A stretch of DNA of 10,687 bases, from contig JAFAIY010000200.1 of the NCBI GenBank assembly GCA_019236485.1, positions 1 through 10,687 of the forward strand. The letters are read 5' to 3'. A model generated the notes under the pieces. That model saw only the letters and a program-made list of their open reading frames with translations, was not told the origin of the DNA and ran no database searches. A program made the position numbers and the translations under genes. Below, piece by piece: positions 1 to 5,832 of this stretch (the first letter of the stretch is position 1; each line of letters starts with the position of its first letter). The stretch is from Comamonas sp. (lineage in GTDB: Bacteria > Pseudomonadota > Gammaproteobacteria > Burkholderiales > Burkholderiaceae_C).

Positions 1-600
1 GAGGTCGAGGAGGAGATCGCGCGCATGAGCGAGGTGCTGCGCGGCGCGGGCGCCACGGCCATCACGGTCAGCGCCAGCGAGGAGGAGCGCCTACGTTTCT
101 GGAGCGGGCGCAAGAACGCCTTCCCCGCCAGCGGCCGCATCAGCCCCGACTATATGTGCATGGATTCGACGATTCCGCGCAAGCGCCTGGCCGACATACT
201 GCTGGCCATCCAGCAGATGGAAAAGAAGTACGGCTTGCGCTGCGCCAATGTCTTCCATGCGGGCGACGGCAATCTGCACCCGCTGATCCTGTTCGATGCC
301 AACGACGCCGACGAGCTGCATCGCTGCGAGCTGTTCGGCGCCGACATCCTCGAGACCAGTGTGGCCATGGGCGGCACGGTGACGGGCGAGCATGGCGTGG
401 GCGTGGAAAAGCTCAACTCCATGTGCACCCAGTTCAGCGCGGCCGAGAACCAGCAGATGTTCGCGCTCAAGGCGGCTTTCGATCCGCTGTCGCTGCTCAA
501 CCCCGGCAAGGTGATTCCCACGCTCAACCGCTGCGCCGAGTACGGCAAGATGCTGGTGCGCGGCGGCCAGATCGCCCACCCGGATCTGCCGCGCTTCTGA
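1..600 (+). CDS. glcD: FAD-linked oxidase, glycolate oxidase subunit GlcD-like (3' part only)
   Basis: The reading frame is open from base 1 (Glu-Val-Glu-Glu...) and ends at TGA 598-600, so this is the last 199 residues of a protein that begins upstream of the window. It carries the C-terminal FAD-oxidase signatures of the GlcD/D-lactate dehydrogenase family: W-x-G-R-K near the start of the visible part, the metal/substrate motif HAGDGNLHP, then GGTVTGEHGVG, and FDPxxLLNPGK close to the end. In the family, GlcD is the FAD subunit of the GlcDEF complex that oxidises glycolate to glyoxylate at the membrane. The next gene is convergent, so no glcE or glcF follows here as in the usual glcDEF order; they would have to be upstream or elsewhere. 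It could also be a lone 2-hydroxyacid dehydrogenase of the same family. Family assignment is firm; exact substrate is not. Confidence 0.9.
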   Translation, partial: EVEEEIARMSEVLRGAGATAITVSASEEERLRFWSGRKNAFPASGRISPDYMCMDSTIPRKRLADILLAIQQMEKKYGLRCANVFHAGDGNLHPLILFDANDADELHRCELFGADILETSVAMGGTVTGEHGVGVEKLNSMCTQFSAAENQQMFALKAAFDPLSLLNPGKVIPTLNRCAEYGKMLVRGGQIAHPDLPRF

Positions 601-601
601 A

Positions 602-624
602 GGCGCAACTCCGGGTTTCGCGCC
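602..624. terminator. possible weak bidirectional terminator hairpin between convergent genes
   Basis: GGCGC at 602-606 pairs with GCGCC at 620-624, with a possible AAC/GTT extension inside. It fills the 31-bp gap between the convergent glcD-like gene and the FAD oxidoreductase gene. There is only a short T-rich stretch after it, so termination activity is a guess based mainly on position. Confidence 0.3.
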
Positions 625-631
625 GCGTCTT

Positions 632-1978
632 TCAGGCCAGGCTCAGACGGTCCACGATGCGGGCCATGGGCACCAGGATGCGGCGCATCTTGAAGCCGAA
701 CCACTGCGGGTTGGCCACGGTCTGCGGTTTTTCCAGCGGCAGCAACAGGTCCTGCCAGCGTTCGCTGGCCATCACCTGCGCCAGATGGCGCCCCAGCAGC
801 GGGCCCATGACATTGCCCCAGGTGCCCAGATTCATGAGCGCCGTCACCCCGTCCGCGACCTCGTAGATCTTGGCGTAGTCCTCGTGGTAGACCTGGGACG
901 AGCTCGAGGTATAGCCGGTCCAGTAGCTTTCCAGCTCGATGTTTAGCGCCCGGGTCTGCGGAAAAGTCTTGTGCAGATAGGACAGGAAATAGTCGAAATA
1001 CACGCTGGCCTCTTGCTCGCGTCCCGCATGCGGAATGGTTGCCGTGATCAGGCGGCGCTGTCCATCCACCACCATGGGATACAGCCCCGTGGGCACCTGG
1101 GTCAGCGCCGCGCGCGCGGGATTCAGGCCGTCCAGCAGCGACTGCGGCAGGGGTTTGGTCGCCAGCGCGCAGGCGACCAGAGGGTATTGGGTCCGCCCCA
1201 GCTCCGGGAAGAAAGAATTGCCCGCATGGGCATTGGTGCAGATCACCACCCGCTGCGCGCGCACGCTGCCGCGCGCCGTGGCCAGCCGCCACCTAGCGCC
1301 CTCGCGCCGGCAGTCCAGCACCGGGCTATCGCCGTAGACCTGGGCGCCCAGTTTCCGCGCCACGTCCACCATGCCGTTGGTGAACATAAAGGGGTTGACG
1401 CTGCCGCCTTCCCGCCAGTGCAGGCCATAGCCGTAGCGCGAGCTGCCCAGCAGCCTCTGCAACTCCTCGCGCCCCACCTCGGCCACCGCATAGCCGCGGC
1501 CGGCCCATTCCCTGGCCTTGGCCTGCAGCGCCGCGACGGGCCTGGCCGCAACCTCCACCATGCCGCCCCTATGGGCGTCGCCGTCTATGCCATGGCGATC
1601 GCAGATCTCGTAGACGATGTTGCGCTGCTGCATGAAGTATTCAAGAAAAGGCTGGCCGCCCCCGGGCCAGCTCTGGAGCACCTGCAGCTTGTCCAGAAAA
1701 GGCTGTACATGGCCGGCATTGCGGCCCGAGGCACCGTCCGCGGGCTGGCGCGCTTCAATCAAGGCCACGTCGATGCCCAGCTCCCGCAGATGCAAGGCCA
1801 GCGAACTGCCCGCCAGTCCCGCGCCGATGACGGCCACATCGGTTTCCACATCCTGTTCCAGGGCCGCATGGCCGGGCGCCGGTGCATGCAGGGCCCAGCC
1901 GCTGCAGGCTATGGGCACGGTGCCGGATTGATAAGCTTGGCGGCTGACGCCATTCGCCGGAAATTGACGCGCTTGCAA
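632..1978 (-). CDS. FAD-dependent oxidoreductase, DAO family (DadA/PuuB-like)
   Basis: Predicted 448-residue flavoprotein of the D-amino-acid oxidase fold. A dinucleotide-binding motif GAGLAG sits at residues 52-57 after a beta strand (DVAVI), followed by an acidic end of strand 2 (ALIEA) and a GASGRNAGH block at 82-90. The N-terminal stretch before the Rossmann motif and the GASGRN block resemble gamma-glutamylputrescine oxidase-like and glycine/D-amino-acid oxidases, which oxidise an amine carbon to an imine using FAD. A C-terminal TWGNVMGPLLG segment fits the usual FAD-closing region. No ATG lies early in the frame; the start is TTG at 1976-1978, chosen because of a strong ribosome binding site just upstream. 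The gene is divergent from nothing close and is preceded by operator copy 1, so it is probably a member of the local LuxR regulon. The true substrate is unknown; an amine or amino acid is the family-based guess. Confidence 0.85.
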   Translation of the reverse strand: MQARQFPANGVSRQAYQSGTVPIACSGWALHAPAPGHAALEQDVETDVAVIGAGLAGSSLALHLRELGIDVALIEARQPADGASGRNAGHVQPFLDKLQVLQSWPGGGQPFLEYFMQQRNIVYEICDRHGIDGDAHRGGMVEVAARPVAALQAKAREWAGRGYAVAEVGREELQRLLGSSRYGYGLHWREGGSVNPFMFTNGMVDVARKLGAQVYGDSPVLDCRREGARWRLATARGSVRAQRVVICTNAHAGNSFFPELGRTQYPLVACALATKPLPQSLLDGLNPARAALTQVPTGLYPMVVDGQRRLITATIPHAGREQEASVYFDYFLSYLHKTFPQTRALNIELESYWTGYTSSSSQVYHEDYAKIYEVADGVTALMNLGTWGNVMGPLLGRHLAQVMASERWQDLLLPLEKPQTVANPQWFGFKMRRILVPMARIVDRLSLA

Positions 1979-1983
1979 AAGAA

Positions 1984-1990
1984 CCTCCCT
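1984..1990 (-). promoter_or_regulatory. Shine-Dalgarno site that fixes the TTG start
   Basis: On the minus strand the sequence reads AGGGAGG, then five bases (TTCTT), then the TTG at 1978-1976. This near-consensus site at normal spacing is the main reason to accept a TTG start for the FAD oxidoreductase. Confidence 0.75.
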
Positions 1991-2021
1991 GGATCAACGC
2001 CACTTGCCGGGCGTGATCGGA

Positions 2022-2065
2022 AGTCTAGAAAGGCCGGCGCCGGCGCTCTAGTACCAGGTGGCACT
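2022..2065 (-). promoter_or_regulatory. operator copy 1 and promoter of the FAD oxidoreductase gene
   Basis: The near-palindrome AGTACCAGGTGGCACT occupies 2050-2065 (7-bp arms, one mismatch). On the minus strand, 22 bases past it, is CTAG at 2028-2025, giving a -10-like hexamer TAGACT at 2027-2022. With the hexamer starting at -12, the operator centre falls at about -42.5 and the transcript would start near 2015, leaving a leader of about 37 nt before the TTG. No convincing -35 hexamer is present at 17-bp spacing, which suits an activator-dependent promoter. The site is seen in the sequence; its role and the start of transcription are inferred. Confidence 0.65.
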
Positions 2066-2069
2066 GCCA

Positions 2070-2093
2070 GCTAGCCGGCTAGCGGGCTAGCGC
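2070..2093. repeat. three tandem 8-bp GCTAGCNN repeats
   Basis: GCTAGCCG, GCTAGCGG and GCTAGCGC follow one another without gaps at 2070, 2078 and 2086. The array begins four bases beyond operator copy 1 and overlaps the stop codon of the LuxR-type regulator (2087-2089). GCTAGCCGGCTAGC within it is a perfect 14-bp palindrome. Its role is unknown; it could form a small hairpin at the 3' end of the regulator transcript, but there is no T-tract on the minus strand. Confidence 0.6.
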
Positions 2094-3340
2094 AGAAAGG
2101 ACAGGCTGCGCAGCATCACGCGCACCAGATCCGCCTGGCTGGAGATGGCCAGCTTGCCGTAGACCTTCTTGGAATAGTTGCGCGCCGCGCTCTCGCCGAT
2201 CTGCATCTTCTGCGCGGCCTCCGCAATGGTGTGGCCGCAGGCCAGCAGCAGCGACAGCGTGGCCTCCTGCCGGGTCAGGTCGAACAGGCTGCAGATGCGC
2301 TGGACCGAATGCGATTGCGCGGGCTGCAGCGCCTGCAGCGGCGTATGGATCTCCGACAGATAGACGATGGCGCAGGGTGTTTCCTGGCCCCGGTAATAGT
2401 GGCGCACGGGCGCCGACTGCACCAGGATGCCTAGCAAATGGTCCTCCACCTGTCCCATGCGCAGGATTTCCCCGTTCGCCTCTTCCTGTCCTTGCTCGCG
2501 CGCCAGCACCACCTTCTCTATCGCCTGCTCGAGCCGGCGCTGCACCGCCCGATCCTTGAGCCTGAGCCTGTGCTCCTGCACGCTCAGCCCCGGCACGCGC
2601 TGCACCAACTGGGTGGCGACGGGATTCATATGCAGCACCTGGCCCGCGCCGTTGAGCAGCACGCAGCCCAGGCCGAAATGGTCGAGCATGCTCTCGTACA
2701 CAAAGCGCTCGGTTTCCTGGCGCTGCAGGCGCGCAAACAGGCTGAGAGCGGTTTCCATATGCGGCACCAGGGCCTGCAGCAGCGCCATGTCGCCCGCACT
2801 GAACAAGGGCTGCTGCGCATCGCAGCGCACCATGTCCACCCAGCAGCGCATGCCCTGCGGCTCGGCCACGCACAAACGCATGCTGTCGGTGAAGCCCAGT
2901 TTCTGCGCAAAATGGGAGTGAGTCAGATGCACGGTCAGCCGCTCCACCTGGCCCGGCGCCATGCGGTCCAGGCGCATGGGGTCCAGGGCCATGAAGTTGC
3001 TGCGGTATTCCTCCTCCACGGCCTGCCAGTCTATGGGGTCGTCGGCGATGCCCGCCATCACATAGCTGTCGCATCCGGTCTGCTGCTCATGGTGCAGCGT
3101 GATGACCACATTTCGCGCCCCCAGCAGCCGGCGCAGGCCCTCGGCAAAACGCTGCCAGGGCAGAGCATCCTGGAGGCTCTGGTAGAGCAGGTGCAGCAGG
3201 TCGCCCGGGAGGGCAGACGCCGACGGCTCGCCCTGAGCCATTCCCGGCCACAGGCGCGACCAGTCGGTCTGCCTGCCCGGCGCGGGCAGGGAACTGTGGG
3301 CCGCAGAGCTTAAGGACGGGGAACAGATCTCGGTCAACAT
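2087..3340 (-). CDS. LuxR-type helix-turn-helix transcriptional regulator
   Basis: From the start chosen here the protein has 417 residues. Residues 355-417 form a LuxR/GerE-type HTH: LTRQEATLSLLLACG, then HTIAEAAQKMQIGES as the HTH pair, then VYGKLAISSQADLV, matching the family pattern LTxxE...G.s..eIA...is...V......yxKL. The long N-terminal part has no receiver-domain or autoinducer-domain signature I can recognise; it is probably a ligand-sensing (PAS/GAF-like) region. Start choice: the frame stays open to a GTG at 3403, but the extra 21 codons are rich in TTG with poor GC3, unlike the rest, and encode a Leu-rich stretch; ATG 3340 is where normal codon use begins. A later ATG at 3241 (384 residues) is possible; none has a clear Shine-Dalgarno site. 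It lies among three copies of one palindrome that has lux-box-like promoter geometry, so it is the natural candidate to bind them. The architecture is comparable to TeiR, the LuxR-type steroid-response activator of Comamonas testosteroni, but identity is not claimed. Confidence 0.85.
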   Translation of the reverse strand: MLTEICSPSLSSAAHSSLPAPGRQTDWSRLWPGMAQGEPSASALPGDLLHLLYQSLQDALPWQRFAEGLRRLLGARNVVITLHHEQQTGCDSYVMAGIADDPIDWQAVEEEYRSNFMALDPMRLDRMAPGQVERLTVHLTHSHFAQKLGFTDSMRLCVAEPQGMRCWVDMVRCDAQQPLFSAGDMALLQALVPHMETALSLFARLQRQETERFVYESMLDHFGLGCVLLNGAGQVLHMNPVATQLVQRVPGLSVQEHRLRLKDRAVQRRLEQAIEKVVLAREQGQEEANGEILRMGQVEDHLLGILVQSAPVRHYYRGQETPCAIVYLSEIHTPLQALQPAQSHSVQRICSLFDLTRQEATLSLLLACGHTIAEAAQKMQIGESAARNYSKKVYGKLAISSQADLVRVMLRSLSFLR

Positions 3341-3538
3341 AGCAATCAAAACCAATAGCAATCCAGGCAACAAACACGGCGCCTTCAAGCCAGAGAAATG
3401 CACCGCGCGCAGGATGTCAGCGCGGCCGCTGCACCCTCATCTCGCAGCTCTCTGCCAAGCCTAAGTCGTGCCGCAGCATAGGCCGCGGCCGCCGCAGCGC
3501 CTATCCGGACTTGTATGCACCCGCGGGTCCGCGCCGGC

Positions 3539-3582
3539 AGTACCAGGTGGGACTGGCGACCCATAGAAGCCCTGCCTAGCAT
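3539..3582 (+). promoter_or_regulatory. operator copy 2 and promoter of ridA
   Basis: AGTACCAGGTGGGACT at 3539-3554 is the 16-bp near-palindrome with one arm mismatch. CTAG follows 22 bases later (3576-3579), within a -10-like TAGCAT at 3577-3582, so the operator centre falls at about -42.5. The position expected for the -35 (TGGCGA) matches TTGACA at only three of six bases. Predicted transcription start is near 3589, which gives ridA a leader of about 138 nt. Because it stands between divergent genes, the site might also affect the regulator's own transcription. Confidence 0.65.
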
Positions 3583-3679
3583 CCGGCAGGTGACGAGTTT
3601 CTTGCGCCCCTGCCATGTCGCCCCGGAGGCCGATTGCCTGTGCCGCAAGAATCTTCATCGCCTCGATTTCCACCGTGCA

Positions 3680-3695
3680 CCTGCAATCGTGCAGG
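3680..3695 (+). other. small hairpin in the ridA leader
   Basis: CCTGCA at 3680-3685 and TGCAGG at 3690-3695 pair perfectly around the four-base loop ATCG. The stem ends about 30 bases before the ridA start codon. It could shape access to the weak ribosome binding site, but a 6-bp stem can arise by chance. Confidence 0.3.
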
Positions 3696-3726
3696 CGCTC
3701 CGATTCCCCTCTCTTCGTGAAAGCCT

Positions 3727-4149
3727 ATGGCAGCCAACACCCTCCGCCTGGAACACCTCAACCCCAAGGAACTGCTGAGCTTTGACGGGCTCAGCCAAGT
3801 GGTACGCGTCCAGCGCGGCACCACCGTCTATCTCGCCGGCCAGGCGCCGTTCAACCCAAGCTTCGAACTGCTGGGCGGCGACGACTTCAAGGCTCAGGCC
3901 ACGGCCACGCTGAAGAATGTTGCCGCCGCCGTCAACGCCGCGGGCGGCAGTCCCGCCGATGTGGTCAGCAGCACGGTCTACATCAAGGGACTCAGCGGCG
4001 CGCGCAGCAGCCAGTTCTTCGAGGCCATGGCCCAGGCCCTGGACGGCCTGCCCTTCCCCGCCCATGCGTTCAGCATCATTGGCGTGGCCGAGCTGGGTGC
4101 ACCCGAACAGCTGATCGAGATTTCCGCCATCGCCGTCATCCAGGCCTAG
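3727..4149 (+). CDS. RidA/YjgF/UK114-family protein with the key Arg replaced
   Basis: This 140-residue protein has the full length and pattern of the Rid family: LSFDGLSQVVRV near the start, VYLAGQAP at 34-41, DDFKAQATATLKNVAAAV at 52-69, GGSPADVVSSTVYI at 73-86, and a C-terminal EISAIAV at 131-137. Family members are small trimeric cytosolic proteins; canonical RidA hydrolyses reactive 2-aminoacrylate and other imines made by PLP enzymes or flavin oxidases. The segment FPAHAF puts His113 where canonical RidA (FPARS...) has the Arg that binds the substrate carboxylate, so this is a divergent Rid subgroup and may act on a neutral or different imine/enamine, or bind a ligand. The ATG start has only a weak GAAAG upstream. 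The gene stands alone, between operator copy 2 and an intrinsic terminator. Its pairing with a flavin amine-oxidase-like gene under the same operator fits imine handling; that link is inferred. Confidence 0.87.
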   Translation: MAANTLRLEHLNPKELLSFDGLSQVVRVQRGTTVYLAGQAPFNPSFELLGGDDFKAQATATLKNVAAAVNAAGGSPADVVSSTVYIKGLSGARSSQFFEAMAQALDGLPFPAHAFSIIGVAELGAPEQLIEISAIAVIQA

Positions 4150-4177
4150 GGCCTGGCGGCGCCCTGCCGCCCAGACT

Positions 4178-4203
4178 GCCGCATGCCCCGCCGGGCATGC
4201 GGC
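4178..4203. repeat. perfect 11-bp inverted repeat after ridA
   Basis: GCCGCATGCCC at 4178-4188 and GGGCATGCGGC at 4193-4203 are exact reverse complements around a CGCC loop. The structure lies between the ridA stop codon and the intrinsic terminator and has no T-tract of its own. It may stabilise the 3' end of the ridA transcript or assist termination. Confidence 0.6.
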
Positions 4204-4221
4204 CAACCGTGTCTCTGCTTG

Positions 4222-4254
4222 AAGCCAGTCCTTGCCCAAGGCTGGCTTTTTTTT
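4222..4254 (+). terminator. rho-independent terminator of ridA
   Basis: AAGCCAG (4222-4228) pairs with CTGGCTT (4242-4248), and CCTT (4230-4233) pairs with AAGG (4238-4241) inside, around a GCCC loop with a single bulged T at 4229. Eight T residues follow directly at 4247-4254. This is a textbook intrinsic terminator and separates ridA from the DUF1329 operon, which therefore needs its own promoter. Confidence 0.9.
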
Positions 4255-4285
4255 GCGCCGCGGCCGCACACGCCCGGCCGCCGTC

Positions 4286-4330
4286 GGTACCACCTGGTAC
4301 TAGCTGCGCACAGGCCTCCATTCCTAGCAT
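4286..4330 (+). promoter_or_regulatory. operator copy 3 and promoter of the DUF1329-DUF1302 operon
   Basis: GGTACCACCTGGTACT at 4286-4301 is the same palindrome, carrying the shared 12-mer on the minus strand, with only the outermost base pair mismatched. The -10-like TAGCAT at 4325-4330 is preceded by CTAG starting 23 bases past the operator, one base further than in copies 1 and 2, placing the centre at about -43.5. There is no recognisable -35. The transcript would start near 4337, with a leader of about 90 nt. The site lies just after the ridA terminator, as expected for a new transcription unit. Confidence 0.65.
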
Positions 4331-4427
4331 GTGCCCCAGGCCAGACGCCTGCCGAGGCTTGCCCCGACGGCTCACGGCCCGATCTTTTGCGCAACAGCAC
4401 AGACGACATATAGACGGAGGAGACCAT

Positions 4428-5807
4428 ATGAACCAACTGATGCAGAAAGCCCCGCTGGCCCTGGCCGCGGGCCTGCTGGCTGCGGGATTGGCACAGGCCA
4501 AGGTGCCGGCCAGCGAAGCCGAGCGCCTGGGCAAGGACCTGACCTGCACGGGCGCCATCAAGGCCGGCAACAAGGAGGGCACGATTCCCGAATTCACCGG
4601 CAAATGGCTGGGCGCGCCCCCTGGCGTAGCCTTCCAGCCTTCCAGCGGCAAGCACCCCGTGGACATCTATGCCAACGAGAAGCCGCTGTTCCAGATCACT
4701 GCGGACAATATGGGCCAGTATCTGGACAAGCTGAGCCCCGGCCAGCAGTCCATGCTGAAAAAATATGCGAAGACCTACCGCATCCCCGTCTACCAGGGGC
4801 ATCGCGACTTCCGCTTTTCCGACGAAGTCTGCGCGGTGAGCAAGAAGAATGCGCTGGATGCCGAAGTCGCGGAAAACGGGCTCTCCATCAAGGGCCGCAT
4901 GGGAGCCGTCAACTTCCCCATTCCCAAGAACGGGCTGGAGCTGATCTGGAACAACCTGCTGAACACCCGCGAATACACCGCACATGTGATCCGTGACAAC
5001 GCCAACGTGCTGTCCAACGGCACCATCAACTACGGCCGCACCGACAACACCGACCTGGACCGCTACAACGTCCCGGAGCTGCTGGGCAAGCCCGTCGACG
5101 GTCCCATGGCCTACTCGTTTGCCAAATACCTGCTGCCCGAGCGCGACCGCGGCGGTGTCACGGTAGCGGTCGAGCCCACCAACTTCGGCGACAACAAGCG
5201 CCTGACCTGGGCCTATGAACCGGGCACGCGCCGCGTGCGCCAGATCCCGGAGTTCGGCTTTGACCAGCCCATGGCCGGCACCGGTGGCCGCATGACCATC
5301 GACTCGGACCGTCTGTTCAACGGCTCGCCCGAGCGCTACAACTGGAAGCTGGTCGGCAGAAAGGAAATGTTCATACCGGCCAATGCCTACCGGGTCCACC
5401 AGCCCAGCGTGAAGTACGCCAGCCTGCTGACTCCCGAGCACCCCAACCCCGACTACCTGCGCTATGAGCTGCGCCGCGTCTGGGTCACGGAAGGCACGCT
5501 GAAGGAAGGCTATCGCCATCTGTTCGGCAAGCGCGTCATGTTCCTCGACGAGGACACCGGCCAGGCCGTGGCCACCGATATCTACGATGCCCGCGGCGAA
5601 CTCTGGCAACACGCTTTCATCAACTACTACTACGCGTTTGACGTCAAGGCCTGGTACTCGGGAACCTCCTTCTATCACGACCTCACCGCGGGCTCCTACC
5701 TGGCCTACAACCTGTTCCAGGAACGGGAATCGGGTCCGGTCCTGAACAAGGGCGACTTGAACGAATCCATGTTCACCCCTGCAGCCGCACGCAGCGCCGG
5801 CAAATAA
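4428..5807 (+). CDS. DUF1329 family exported protein
   Basis: The protein is 459 residues long from the ATG at 4428, which follows a strong GGAGGAG ribosome binding site (4416-4422); frames reading further upstream are not credible. Residues 1-24 look like a Sec signal peptide (Lys7, then an Ala/Leu-rich core ending AGLAQA), with cleavage predicted before Lys25-Val-Pro. The mature part shows features typical of DUF1329 proteins: an early GKDLTCTGAIKAGNKEGTIP stretch, PVYQGHRDFR, WAYEPGTRRVRQIPEFGFD, and an aromatic-rich C-terminal third. Members are periplasmic or outer-membrane-associated proteins almost always encoded next to DUF1302 proteins, often in clusters for degrading hydrophobic compounds; their biochemical role is not settled. 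The next gene begins 25 bp later and is DUF1302, so the two are one operon, probably driven from operator copy 3. Confidence 0.88.
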   Translation: MNQLMQKAPLALAAGLLAAGLAQAKVPASEAERLGKDLTCTGAIKAGNKEGTIPEFTGKWLGAPPGVAFQPSSGKHPVDIYANEKPLFQITADNMGQYLDKLSPGQQSMLKKYAKTYRIPVYQGHRDFRFSDEVCAVSKKNALDAEVAENGLSIKGRMGAVNFPIPKNGLELIWNNLLNTREYTAHVIRDNANVLSNGTINYGRTDNTDLDRYNVPELLGKPVDGPMAYSFAKYLLPERDRGGVTVAVEPTNFGDNKRLTWAYEPGTRRVRQIPEFGFDQPMAGTGGRMTIDSDRLFNGSPERYNWKLVGRKEMFIPANAYRVHQPSVKYASLLTPEHPNPDYLRYELRRVWVTEGTLKEGYRHLFGKRVMFLDEDTGQAVATDIYDARGELWQHAFINYYYAFDVKAWYSGTSFYHDLTAGSYLAYNLFQERESGPVLNKGDLNESMFTPAAARSAGK

Positions 5808-5832
5808 GAACGATCCGCTGGAAGCCCATCCC

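Larger units (their letters stand above)
3341..3726. other. intergenic region between the regulator and ridA
   Basis: About 390 bases without a convincing gene. It holds operator copy 2 and its -10 element (3539-3582), and the predicted ridA leader with one small hairpin (3680-3695). The half next to the regulator (3404-3538) is very GC-rich with short inverted repeats such as ATAGGC (3478-3483) with GCCTAT (3499-3504). I see no convincing sigma70 promoter for the regulator gene there. Short frames crossing the region show no family resemblance. Confidence 0.55.

Noticed and set aside
91..579. Open frame on the minus strand across the glcD-like gene
   Set aside because: It mirrors the real gene in a high-GC region; its His/Ala/Gly-rich product resembles no family, while the plus strand carries clear GlcD motifs.
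815..830. CCCCAGGTGCCC as a fourth operator copy
   Set aside because: Only the AGGTG core matches, the AGTACC arm is missing, and it lies inside a coding region.
971..2074. Long plus-strand open frame of 367 codons over the FAD oxidoreductase
   Set aside because: The minus strand encodes a clear Rossmann flavoprotein; the plus product is Arg/Gln/His/Ala-rich without recognisable domains.
3478..3504. ATAGGC/GCCTAT inverted repeat upstream of the regulator as a second operator
   Set aside because: It shares nothing with AGTACCANNTGGTACT and has short arms in a GC-rich, repeat-prone stretch.
3515..3778. Small plus-strand frame between the regulator and ridA
   Set aside because: It runs out of frame into ridA, has no ribosome binding site, and its Arg/Pro/Ser/Cys-rich product looks random.
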